Positions 35,898 through 47,513 of a stretch of 64,000 nt of DNA are shown piece after piece. A program made the position numbers and the translations under genes. Each line of letters starts with the position of its first letter. The stretch's first letter is position 1. The stretch comes from CAWGUU01 sp963825765 (GTDB lineage: Bacteria; Actinomycetota; Acidimicrobiia; Acidimicrobiales; AC-14), in assembly GCA_963825765.1 (NCBI GenBank), contig CAWGUU010000009.1, positions 434,001 to 498,000 of the forward strand. Reading direction: 5' to 3'. The notes under the pieces are model-generated. The model was not told the origin of the DNA. It did no database searches and saw only the letters and a list, made by a program, of their open reading frames with translations.

Positions 35898-36308
35898 TCA
35901 GGCGATGACGGAGACGATGCCGTGTTCGTGGAGGAACTCGGCCAAGCCGTCGGCGAGGGCCAGATGGGCGACCTCCGACAGCGGCACCCACGCCGCCTCG
36001 GCGGCGTCGCCGCCCGCGGTGGGCTCGTCCTCCTCAGGCCCGGCCAGGACGGTCACTGCGAAGTCGAGGATGACGAAGTGGTGCTCGGCGCCGATCCGCT
36101 CCACCCACCCGACCAGCCGGTCGCAGACGCCCTCCACGCCCGTCTCCTCCAGCAGCTCCCGCACCACCGCCTCGGCGAGGGTCTCCCCCGGTTCCACCCT
36201 GCCCCCGGGCACCGACCAGGCCCCCGCCGCCGGTCCGTGCCCCCGGCGCACGAGCAGCAGCCTGTCGTCCTCCACCGCGATGGCCCCCACGCACACCTCG
36301 GGCGTCAT
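35898..36308 (-). CDS. Nudix hydrolase
   Basis: 136 residues. A complete Nudix box, GGRVEPGETLAEAVVRELLEETG, preceded by AAGAWSVP and the RLLLVRRGHGP strand, typical of MutT/ADP-ribose-type pyrophosphatases that remove damaged or excess nucleoside diphosphate derivatives. The ATG overlaps the GNAT stop by 4 bp, so the two are coupled. Substrate not predictable from the box. Confidence 0.9.
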   Translation of the reverse strand: MTPEVCVGAIAVEDDRLLLVRRGHGPAAGAWSVPGGRVEPGETLAEAVVRELLEETGVEGVCDRLVGWVERIGAEHHFVILDFAVTVLAGPEEDEPTAGGDAAEAAWVPLSEVAHLALADGLAEFLHEHGIVSVIA

Positions 36309-36850
36309 GCCGAATCCTCGACGACGTCGGCCTCGACCTCGCCCGGAGGCACCCGGACCTCCGCTGCCTCGGCCTCGGCGTCGGCCACGAGCCGGTGGTG
36401 CATGACCAGCTTGCGGGCGGTGAACCCGAAGGTCTCGAAGAAGTTCTTGGTGGCGCGGTGGCCAGGCAGGGCCATGGCGTCGACGCCGATGCAGCCCTGG
36501 CCCGCGCACCACTCGACGAGGTCGCCGATCATGGCCTCCCCCACCCCGACCCCGCGAGCGCCCTCCTCCACGAAGATGTCGTCGATGACGCCGAGGCAGC
36601 GGCCGTCGTCGAGGCGCTCCACCCGGGCCACGGCGTAGCCGACGACCGTCCCGTCGATCGTCCCGACGAGCACGCGGGCCTCAGGATCCTTCAGCGCCAG
36701 CCGCAGGCTCTCGTCCAGCGGCTCGGTGCGGGCCTCACGGGCCAGCCAGACGGCGCCGCCGCGCATCGGGGCCAGCTCGTCGATCCCCGCCCGGGCCAGC
36801 TCCGCCAGCCGTGGCAGGTCTGCCTCCTCCGCCGGCCGGCAGGCTTCCAC
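36305..36850 (-). CDS. GNAT family N-acetyltransferase
   Basis: 181 residues. GNAT core with VLVGTIDGTVVGYAVARVE (strand 4 region), IDDIFVEEGARGVGVGEAMIGDLVEW (acetyl-CoA binding loop Q/RxxGxG/A variant GVGVG), and ATKNFFETFGFTARKLVMHHRL. The last 25 residues are acidic. First gene of a coupled pair with the Nudix hydrolase. Acceptor unknown. Confidence 0.85.
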   Translation of the reverse strand: MEACRPAEEADLPRLAELARAGIDELAPMRGGAVWLAREARTEPLDESLRLALKDPEARVLVGTIDGTVVGYAVARVERLDDGRCLGVIDDIFVEEGARGVGVGEAMIGDLVEWCAGQGCIGVDAMALPGHRATKNFFETFGFTARKLVMHHRLVADAEAEAAEVRVPPGEVEADVVEDSA

Positions 36851-36915
36851 CTAGGGCCTGCCCCGTGTGTCCACGCCGCCAGTCTGGCAGGCCGGCACAC
36901 CGAACAGGGTGAGAC

Positions 36916-37413
36916 TCAGACGCAGTCCCGGCAGAGGGTGCGCTCGGCGTCGGCCAGCTGGCTGGGGTGCTTCACCAGGAAGCACGACTGGCAGACGAAC
37001 TCCCCTGGCCGCTTCGGCAGCACCTTCGTGGATCCCTCGGTGCGGTCGTCGGTGTCGGGAACCTCGTCCTCTTCGTCGTCGGTCTCGTCCACCACGACGA
37101 GCCGATCCTTGAGGATGACGTCGAGGCCGGCCTCGACGTCGTCGGGATCGTCGTCGTCGTCGTCCTCGTCGTCGTCCTCGTCGTCGGCGTCGGCGACGAC
37201 GACCACGGCGGCCACGACCGGGTCGGTCACGTCGATGACGTCGACGTCGACGACGTCGCCAGTCTCCAGATCGTCGTCGCCGAGGTCGTCGTCGGCAAGG
37301 TCGTCCTCGTCGTCGTCGATGAGGTCGCTCTCGTCGAGCGCCTCGAGCTCGACGATGTCAGGGTCGTCGGGTTCGCCGACGTCGGCGAGGTCTTCTGCTC
37401 GAGGGTCAGCCAT
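36916..37413 (-). CDS. DUF4193-like acidic protein with C-terminal zinc ribbon
   Basis: 165 residues. The C terminus EFVCQSCFLVKHPSQLADAE ending LCRDCV gives two CxxC knuckles and is the hallmark of the actinobacterial DUF4193 family. Those proteins are normally about 100 residues. Here the N-terminal part is expanded to about 130 residues of almost pure Asp/Glu with Val, including runs of ten or more acidic residues. A ribosome site AAGGAGA precedes the ATG. A role with RNA polymerase or ribosomes is often guessed for such proteins but unproven. Confidence 0.85.
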   Translation of the reverse strand: MADPRAEDLADVGEPDDPDIVELEALDESDLIDDDEDDLADDDLGDDDLETGDVVDVDVIDVTDPVVAAVVVVADADDEDDDEDDDDDDPDDVEAGLDVILKDRLVVVDETDDEEDEVPDTDDRTEGSTKVLPKRPGEFVCQSCFLVKHPSQLADAERTLCRDCV

Positions 37414-37781
37414 GCGCCCGATTCCGTCTCCTTGGCCAGCGGCGCCGGGAGCATAGACGAGGCGTCATCGCTAATGGTCACAGCGCGGGATCCAGGGGAC
37501 CGTTGGGACCGTTCCTTCGCCCTCCCACCCCGTCCGAGAGATGCCTCGGCCAAGGAGGGGGGTTATCAGAACGTTGTCTACTTGGTCCCCCGAATCCGCG
37601 CTTGCCCACATGCCCCCTCCTCGGCACCGCGCCGAAGCGTTGACGCCGAGACCCACGACCCGGGGGTTGGGCGCCGTGGACTTGGCGTAACTTGCCCCAT
37701 CCGCAGCCCCGACGCAACCAGTGGAGCACCCCGTCTGACCTGCCACGTTCCACGTACCCGCAGGTCACGGATAGTGCCGAT
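37414..37781. other. 368-bp intergenic region, no gene seen
   Basis: Lies upstream of the DUF4193-like gene and downstream of the ThyX-like gene, both on the minus strand. No reading frame with convincing composition, no strong hairpin and no RNA family recognised. It presumably holds the promoter of the DUF4193-like gene, whose long leader would be unusual for a gene of that size. Confidence 0.5.
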
Positions 37782-39446
<1,665 letters not shown>

Positions 39447-39459
39447 CGGAGGGCCGAGG

Positions 39460-40692
39460 TTACGACTCCGGGTCGAACGCAGCGCGGACCTCCGCCATGG
39501 CCTCGGGCCGGAGCCAGAGGTCGACGGCGGTCATGGCCATGGCCTTGGCCCCGTCCAGCACCGCCCGGTCACCGTCGGGCGAGGCGGCACAGCGGGCGAA
39601 CTCGGTCGAGTGCAACGACACCTCCGCCGGCGCCACCCGCACCATGGGGTGGATGGTGGGCGTCAGGTAGCTGACGTTCCCCACGTCGGTGCTGACCACC
39701 ATCCTGGTGGCCGGGCTCGGGTCGGCCGGCACCCGTCCCAAGCGGGTGCTGTTGGCCCGGTAGAGCTCGGCCAGCGGACCGTTGCTGCGCAGGTCGGAGT
39801 ACTCCGGCGCCGTGACTTGCACCACCATCGCGCAGCCGGCGGCGGCGGCGCCCGCCTCCAGGCAGGCGAGGACCCGGGCTTTGAGGGGCTGGAGGCTGGC
39901 CAGGGTGGCCGACCTGACGTACCACTCGGCCACTGCCCGGTCGGGCACGATGTTGGGCTTCTCGCCGGCCTCCTTGAACACGCCGTGGACCCGGTCGGAG
40001 GACTCGATGTGCTGGCGGAGGGCGGCCACCGCGTTGTAGCCGAGCACGGCGGCGTCGAGCGCGTTGCGCCCCCGGTGGGGCGCGGCGGCGGCGTGGGCCC
40101 CGACGCCGGAGTAGGTCACCTCGAAGGTGGCGATGGCGATCACGTCGGGGACGAGCAGGTCGGTGGCCGCCGGGTGGACGATCAGGGCGGCGTCGACGGC
40201 GTCGAATGCCCCACGGTCGCCGAGGATGACCTTGCCGCCCCCGCCCTCCTCGGCGGGCGTCCCGATGACGGCCAGCCGACCACCGGCGACCGAGGCGACG
40301 GTGGCCGCGGCCAGCCCCGCTCCCAGTCCGGCGGCGGCGATGATGTTGTGGCCGCAGCCGTGGCCCAGGCCGGGCAGGGCGTCGTACTCGCAGAGCATGG
40401 CCACGAGGGGCCCGCCCCGGGGGGCCCCGGGCTCGGCGGCCGGTCGCCCGACGAACGCGGTCTCCATGCCGAAGGCCTCGCGCTCGACGCCGAAGCCCTC
40501 GTCCTCGAGGGTGGTGGCGAGCAGGTCGGCTGCGAACCGCTCCTCGAACAGCAGCTCGGGACGCTCGTGGATGCGGTGCGAGACGTCGACGAGGAGGGCC
40601 GCCCGGCTGTCGACGGCGTCGATCACCCGTCGCTTGAGCGCATCCACGTCGAGCGGGGCCACGTCCAGCGGGGCGACATCGGGAGTGGCCAT
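39460..40692 (-). CDS. M20 family amidohydrolase, AbgB/PM20D2-like
   Basis: 410 residues from MATPDVAPL. Metal-site motifs: ALPGLGHGCGHN, PAEEGGGGKV, and GVGAHAAAAPHRGRNALDA in the dimerisation lid, with IHPMVRVAPAEVSLHS near the end. This pattern matches the M20D group (p-aminobenzoyl-glutamate hydrolase subunit B or peptidase M20 domain-containing 2). It hydrolyses an amide or dipeptide bond in the cytosol. It follows the ThyX-like gene's direction, 13 bp upstream of it; a folate-related link is attractive but unproven. Confidence 0.85.
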   Translation of the reverse strand: MATPDVAPLDVAPLDVDALKRRVIDAVDSRAALLVDVSHRIHERPELLFEERFAADLLATTLEDEGFGVEREAFGMETAFVGRPAAEPGAPRGGPLVAMLCEYDALPGLGHGCGHNIIAAAGLGAGLAAATVASVAGGRLAVIGTPAEEGGGGKVILGDRGAFDAVDAALIVHPAATDLLVPDVIAIATFEVTYSGVGAHAAAAPHRGRNALDAAVLGYNAVAALRQHIESSDRVHGVFKEAGEKPNIVPDRAVAEWYVRSATLASLQPLKARVLACLEAGAAAAGCAMVVQVTAPEYSDLRSNGPLAELYRANSTRLGRVPADPSPATRMVVSTDVGNVSYLTPTIHPMVRVAPAEVSLHSTEFARCAASPDGDRAVLDGAKAMAMTAVDLWLRPEAMAEVRAAFDPES

Positions 40693-40759
40693 GGCCCCGA
40701 GGTTACGGCCCATATCGGCGGGCCGGGGCCGTACGAGCTTGGTTTCGCTTCGGGGGGAA

Positions 40760-40782
40760 CTCGGGGGGCAGAGCCCCCCGAG
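40760..40782. terminator. Perfect 10-bp GC hairpin
   Basis: CTCGGGGGGC-AGA-GCCCCCCGAG, no mismatch, located 18 bp after the csbD stop on the minus strand and 68 bp before the M20 start. It is the likely intrinsic terminator of csbD, though without a T run. Confidence 0.7.
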
Positions 40783-40799
40783 CGTGCCCCGAGCGTGGA

Positions 40800-40955
40800 C
40801 TAGCCCTTGAGCTTGTCGCCGATCTTGTCGACGATGCCCTTGGCCTTGCCCTTGACCTGGTCGATCTGGCCGTCCTGCTTGAGCTCGGGGTCGTCGGTGA
40901 GGTCGCCGGCGGCTTCCTTGACCCGGCCCTTCATCTCGTCGAAGTTGTCAACCAT
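40800..40955 (-). CDS. csbD: CsbD family stress-response protein
   Basis: 51 residues, MVDNFDEMKGRVKEAAGDLT with repeated KGKAKG-type helices, the CsbD signature. An AAGGAGG ribosome site lies 8 bp before the ATG. Such small hydrophilic proteins accumulate under general stress; molecular role unknown. Divergent from the glgX gene, sharing an 88-bp promoter region. Confidence 0.88.
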   Translation of the reverse strand: MVDNFDEMKGRVKEAAGDLTDDPELKQDGQIDQVKGKAKGIVDKIGDKLKG

Positions 40956-41043
40956 CGTTGTCGTTCCTCCTTGGTCGAGGGGTTCGTACCCGGTAGGTCG
41001 CCCGGGGAACCTCGCTGGGGGGGGTCGCCAGTTGGGGTAGGAA

Positions 41044-43161
<2,118 letters not shown>

Positions 43162-43214
43162 TCAGCGAACGGGTCGCTCGGACCCGGTAGTGGATCAGAC
43201 GTGCCTGTTTCTGA

Positions 43215-43463
43215 TCAGACGTAGTCGTCGCGGACCACCTGGCGGCGGGAAGCGGCAGGCTCGTCGTACTCGTCGATCACGGTGCGCCGACCGAAGCCAC
43301 GACCGCCACCGAAGACGAACAGGCTCCAGATGAGGCCGATGATGCCGGCGATCATGAGGATGTAACCGACGGTCGTCAGGTCGAGGCCGGAGACGGCCAC
43401 GTCGACGGCGAAGGCCAGAATGGCGCCGACGGCGATGAGGAACACGCTCACGCCGATACCCAT
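43215..43463 (-). CDS. DUF6458 family membrane protein
   Basis: 82 residues. Two membrane helices (VSVFLIAVGAILAFAV and TVGYILMIAGIIGLIWSLFVF) followed by a basic-acidic cytoplasmic tail with RRTVIDEYDEP. This is the typical DUF6458 layout widespread in actinobacteria, often next to stress genes. The direct repeat GATCAGACGT appears twice around its stop. Function unknown. Confidence 0.82.
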   Translation of the reverse strand: MGIGVSVFLIAVGAILAFAVDVAVSGLDLTTVGYILMIAGIIGLIWSLFVFGGGRGFGRRTVIDEYDEPAASRRQVVRDDYV

Positions 43464-43657
43464 GGTGAAGCTCCTTTGCGGTCAGGGACCCGGGCCGAGA
43501 TGCCAGAAATCGCCACGCTCGGTGCCGGGCCGAATGCGTACCGGTAGTTTTCCGCCGAGGACGGCGGCTCAAACACCCCGGCACGCCGTGGCTCGATACG
43601 CTGAGGCCGGTCGGCTGGTCCGTAACCATCGTTCCGAATGGACGGTCCAAGCCGCGG

Positions 43658-45570
43658 ATGCCGGCTCTCGTGCTGCTGGCGCTGTTGGTCCCCTTGCTTG
43701 TGCTGGTGCAGTCGGACCTGGCCCCGGCGGATGCTCAGGCCCTGCCGCCCGTCTTGGGCATCGACACCTCGTTCGGCAACGGCGGTGTGGCGGAGACGGG
43801 CCACCCGAGAGACGAGCGACCGCTCGCCATGGCGGTGGACGAAGGGGGCCGGATCGTCGTGCTCGGCCTCGTCGACGGGTTCCGTCCCACTCTCCACCGG
43901 TGGCTGCCCGACGGTTCGGTCGACACCACCTTCGGGCGGGGTGGGACCCTAGAGCCGGCCGGACGCGATGTCGGCGCGCTCGCCGTCTCCGGGGACATGA
44001 TCGTCGTCGCGGGCACCGGGATCGTCCTGACCAGCGACTTCAACAACGGAGTCAGCCGCTATCTGTCCCGGAGCCCCCGACCGGACCTTCGGCCGAGGCG
44101 GCTCCGTCACCATGGCCGGCTGGGACACCGTGTCCGGCGTGGCGGTCCAATCGGACGGCAGCGTCGTGTTCGCCGGCATGGTTCGCGACAGCGACAACGA
44201 CCCGTTCGGCGACGATCCCTCCTTCGTCAGCCGTCTACGGCCCGGCGGGTCGCCGGATGCGGGTTTCGGCACCGGCGGCACCGTCAGGATCGCCCCGACG
44301 GACCGGGCGACGCCGCCTGGCCCGGTGTACGTGACCCCTACCGGCGGGATCGTGCTCGTCGAGCGAGGCGGCGGACCGGCCAGGCTGCGCTTGTACGCCT
44401 TCACGCCTGACGGCATCCCCGATGCAGGCTTTGGCTCGAACGGTGTCGCCGACGTATCCGGCGACATCACCTCGATGCAGGCGGACGGCAGCCTCCTGCT
44501 GGGAGACCCCGAGGAGGTCGGTCCCGCCGCGGTCCACCGCCTGCGTCCCGACGGCTCGCCGGATCTGACGTTCGCGGCGGGCGCGGCGGCCACGGCACGG
44601 GTCCTGCCGTCGATGTCGGCGCTGGCGGCCGCCCAGGATGGCGACGGCCGGGTCGTCGTGATGGCCGAACACGTCGGGACAGTGCTGGCCCGCTACCTGC
44701 CCGACGGCACCCTCGACCCGTCCTTCGGCGGCCATGGCGCCTTCGCCCGCGGGTCGGGCCCCACTGAGCCCGTGGCGATGTCGATCCTGTCAGACGGCCG
44801 GGTGCTCGTCGTCGGCGCGACGGGAGCGCCGGGGATCGGCCAGAAGATCGTGGTCGCCCGCTTCCTGGCCAGCTGGTCGACCCCCGCCGCACCCGACCCA
44901 CCGAGACGGGCGACCGCCGTCAGGATGGCCGGCGCGTGCCTGCTCCTCGCTGTCGGTCTCCTCGCCGGCGTCATCGGTCGGAGGTGGACGAGGGGGTTCG
45001 CCTCGGACCGACGGAACGGGCTGCTCGGACTGCCGCCGCTGCGCCTCGGCGTCGGCGGGCTGTTCGCGACGCTGGCCGTGATGGCCGTCCTGTTCGGCGC
45101 CGCGCTGGTCGTCGACGGTGCCGCCTGGAAATCCGACGGCGGAGCCAAGGGATTGGGCGCCCTGATGGTGTTGTTCTACGGCATTGTCCTGCTCGGCGTC
45201 GGCGGTCGTCATCGCCGGCTGCGCCGCCATCGTCGGACGGGAGTCTCCTCTCATCGCCCGCGTCGTCGCCACTGTCGTCCTGGGGTTGTGCGTCGCCATG
45301 CCGGCGTACCTGGCCATCGCCCTCAGCTCGGAGGAGTACCTGTATGCCCGACCGTCCACTGCCGAGCAGCACGCCATCGACGTCCACGGCGACACGGCCG
45401 CGACGTACGAGCGGTACGAGGAGCAGCGGAACGGGGCGGCGACGCCGGTGGTGGTATGGCTGGTCGTCGCCCTGGTCTTCACCGTGCCGTTCGGGATGGT
45501 CGCCGGGATGCCGACCAGCGGTCTCGAACTACGGAATCAACGCGGCGTCCACTGCGCTCCGAACGTGTAA
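43658..45570 (+). pseudogene. Delta-60 repeat surface protein with two frameshifts
   Basis: A signal peptide (LLALLVPLLVLVQSDLAPADA) is followed by delta-60 repeats, each of the form LPDGSVDTTFGRGG. At about 44066-44070 (TCCCGG) one extra base moves the frame; the repeats continue from 44071 in the next frame (GAPDRTFGRGGS, GSPDAGFGTGGT, GTLDPSFGGHGA). Then comes a helical C-terminal membrane part, broken again near 45190-45215 and resuming with VVIAGCAAIVGRE and two more helices. With both corrections it is about 630 residues. The end (LELRNQRGVHCAPNV) runs into the convergent racemase remnant and is not natural. Probably a decayed gene. Confidence 0.75.
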
Positions 45571-46065
45571 GGCGGTCGACGGGAAGAGGGGAACCGATGT
45601 GTCTCCGGCACGAACGAGGAGCTCGATGCCGTGCCACGCATCCGGTCCGACCAGAACGAGTCCTCCATCGTGAAGCGGGTCCCAAGGAGCCTGACCCATC
45701 GCATCCCACCGGCAGAGACGGCCGCCGCCACGCAGTCGACGATGTGGATCAGGGGGATGCCAACGGAGGCGTCGACGGCGTCCGCCCTGTGCATGGTGTT
45801 CGTGCACAGCACGAGGAGCTCGGCTCCCGCCTGCTCGAGCGCCCGGGCGCCTGGTCAACGAAGAGACCCGCGCCAGCCGGGAACCAGCCTCGTCCCACCG
45901 CCCCGACGCCTGGAGCTCCCCGATCTCCGCGAAGTCGACCGACCACAGCAGCAGCGGGGCGGAGTGCAGTCCTCCCAGGCGGGCGCGGGTCTCCTCGTTG
46001 ACCAGCCGGTAGTACTCCACGGTCGATTCCCAGCTCATGCCGCCGAGCAGGCCCAGGACCTTCAC
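45529..46065 (-). pseudogene. Aspartate/glutamate racemase family remnant
   Basis: The N terminus is clear from a GTG: VKVLGLLGGMSWESTVEYYR, RLVNEETRARLGG, LWSVDFAEIGELQASGRWDEAG. The frame then breaks. The next frame restores LEQAGAELLVLCTNTMHRAD (catalytic Cys in CTNTMH), SVGIPLIHIVDC and LLGTRFTMEDSFWSDRM. Another break leads to HGIELLV, and the last 70-80 residues of the family are missing. A 26-bp inverted copy of an upstream segment sits at the first break. A non-functional remnant of the YgeA/RacX-like family. Confidence 0.82.
45851..46005. repeat. 24-bp inverted duplication inside the racemase remnant
   Basis: CTGGTCAACGAAGAGACC and the next six bases (45851-45874) match the reverse complement of 45982-46005 at 23 of 24 positions. 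On the minus strand the 46005 copy encodes the authentic LVNEETRA. The other copy lies where the protein loses frame, so it is the inserted, templated one. Confidence 0.85.
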
Positions 46066-46177
46066 CGTGCCATCCTGTCGCATCCGGGCAAGCCGGTCAC
46101 GGCTGCTTATTTCGACCAGGGAGCCCGAGATCGGTCCGCCTATTGTCGGACGTCTCCGAGGGCACTGGGCTGGATTC

Positions 46178-46206
46178 TTGACAGTGACATGGCGTACCCA
46201 TACTGT
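46178..46206 (+). promoter_or_regulatory. Predicted promoter for a leaderless mRNA
   Basis: TTGACA (46178-46183), 17-bp spacer, TACTGT (46201-46206). The expected transcription start falls at about 46212-46214, directly on the ATG at 46213. This supports a leaderless transcript and selects that ATG over an in-frame ATG at 46189 that would lie inside the promoter. Confidence 0.55.
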
Positions 46207-46212
46207 TCGGCG

Positions 46213-47412
46213 ATGCTCAACTCGGCGGGTTCAGGACTGCGTGCTTCCTTTCGTCGGACGCGCGCCGGTGCATGTGCACTGGGAGTGATGTTGGCGCTGG
46301 CCGTCCTGTTCACACCCATTTCCGCGAACGCCCAGAGCGCGAATTTCCAGGGCGACTGGAGCGGCACGACGGCCCAAGGGCACCCGATCTCCTTCACGGT
46401 CGGGCCGGACGGGATCACCGAGATCGCGCTGGCAATCGAGCATGAGACTGCTCCCGGTGCACCCTGCACGGTCGTCGGGCCCGCCACCCGCACGAAGACC
46501 TATGCGACTCCGAACCCGATCACGGCCGGCCAGGCGACGGACGACGTAGCCCCGTCCCCGCCGGTCACCTACGTCATCACGTTCGGCTCGTCGTCGCAGG
46601 CGACGGGAACGCTCGCCCAGCCTGCCTACAACGTGGCGGCTCCCGGTGACCCCCCGTGCAATGTGCTCGCCCTCGCCACCACCTTCTCCGTCACGAACGG
46701 TTCGCCGACCTCGTCGACGACGTCGACGTCCACCACCGTCGCATCGACTTCGTCCACCACCGGCGGCTCCACCAGCACCACCCCGACGTCCTCGGTCACA
46801 TCGTCGATCCCCACGCCCAACTTCACCCGCTCGGTCAAGGTGGACCCGGACGTGGTCCCGCCGGGAAGCAAGATCAAGATCTCGGGCACGGGGTGTCCGA
46901 GCAGCGGGTCGGGGACGACACGGGATCCCCTCATCGACATCACCCCTGCCCTCAAGATCACCAACCCGACGGTGAGGGAGTATCAGGTGCTCGTCGGGGA
47001 CTTCTCCTTGGAGCTGAACGTCGCCCCGGACGCCACGCTCGGCGACTACACCGTCCAGGTGAGATGCCGGTCCAACCTGGCGGCGGTCGGGGACTTCGAC
47101 TATGAGCCCCTGACCTTCAGGGTCGGCACCGCAGCCACCGGCACGACGGCCGTCTCGACGCCCGTGCGGGCCCAAACGTTGTCCCGCACCGGCTCAAACC
47201 CGTTCCCGATCGTCGGCCTCGGCCTCCTGGCCATCGTGCTGGGCCTGTTCGTCACCGGGAGCAGCTGGCGGCCGGCACTCGCCGGGATGCGGCGACCGAC
47301 CCGCTCTCGCCCGGCCGAGTTCCGCCCGACGACGAAGCTGGGGTCCCATACGGACGAGAGCCCGCTCGATCCGGCCGCCCTCGACGCCTACCGGGACGCC
47401 GACGACGACTGA
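46213..47412 (+). CDS. Secreted surface protein with LPXTG-like C terminus
   Basis: About 399 residues. Signal peptide (RRTRAGACALGVMLALAVLF, cleavage after SANA). A first beta-rich domain (FQGDWSGTTAQGHPISFTVGPDGI) is followed by a Ser/Thr linker of about 60 residues. A second Ig-like domain (VKVDPDVVPPGSKIKISGTGC) follows, and then the sorting-like end LSRTG, helix FPIVGLGLLAIVLGLFVTG and a basic tail. LSRTG departs from LPxTG at the Pro position. The tail after the helix is unusually long (about 50 residues), so simple membrane anchoring is possible. Confidence 0.7.
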   Translation: MLNSAGSGLRASFRRTRAGACALGVMLALAVLFTPISANAQSANFQGDWSGTTAQGHPISFTVGPDGITEIALAIEHETAPGAPCTVVGPATRTKTYATPNPITAGQATDDVAPSPPVTYVITFGSSSQATGTLAQPAYNVAAPGDPPCNVLALATTFSVTNGSPTSSTTSTSTTVASTSSTTGGSTSTTPTSSVTSSIPTPNFTRSVKVDPDVVPPGSKIKISGTGCPSSGSGTTRDPLIDITPALKITNPTVREYQVLVGDFSLELNVAPDATLGDYTVQVRCRSNLAAVGDFDYEPLTFRVGTAATGTTAVSTPVRAQTLSRTGSNPFPIVGLGLLAIVLGLFVTGSSWRPALAGMRRPTRSRPAEFRPTTKLGSHTDESPLDPAALDAYRDADDD

Positions 47413-47434
47413 CCCCCCGCAACTGACCCCCCGC

Positions 47435-47481
47435 AACTGGGGCGGCTCAACCGCGCCATACGCCGGTACGCCGCCCCAGTT
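47435..47481. terminator. 12-bp perfect inverted repeat between convergent genes
   Basis: AACTGGGGCGGC (47435-47446) and GCCGCCCCAGTT (47470-47481) pair without mismatch around a 23-base loop. Just before it a 14-bp unit TGACCCCCCGCAAC occurs twice in tandem. It sits between the surface-protein and dacB stops and can serve both strands. Confidence 0.6.
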
Positions 47482-47513
47482 CGCCCAACGCACGAGTCCT
47501 CGGAGCGCCCAGC

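Noticed and set aside
43190..43225. Direct repeat GATCAGACGT around the DUF6458 stop as an insertion target duplication
   Set aside because: Only about 10 bp between copies and no element inside; probably chance or part of a terminator.
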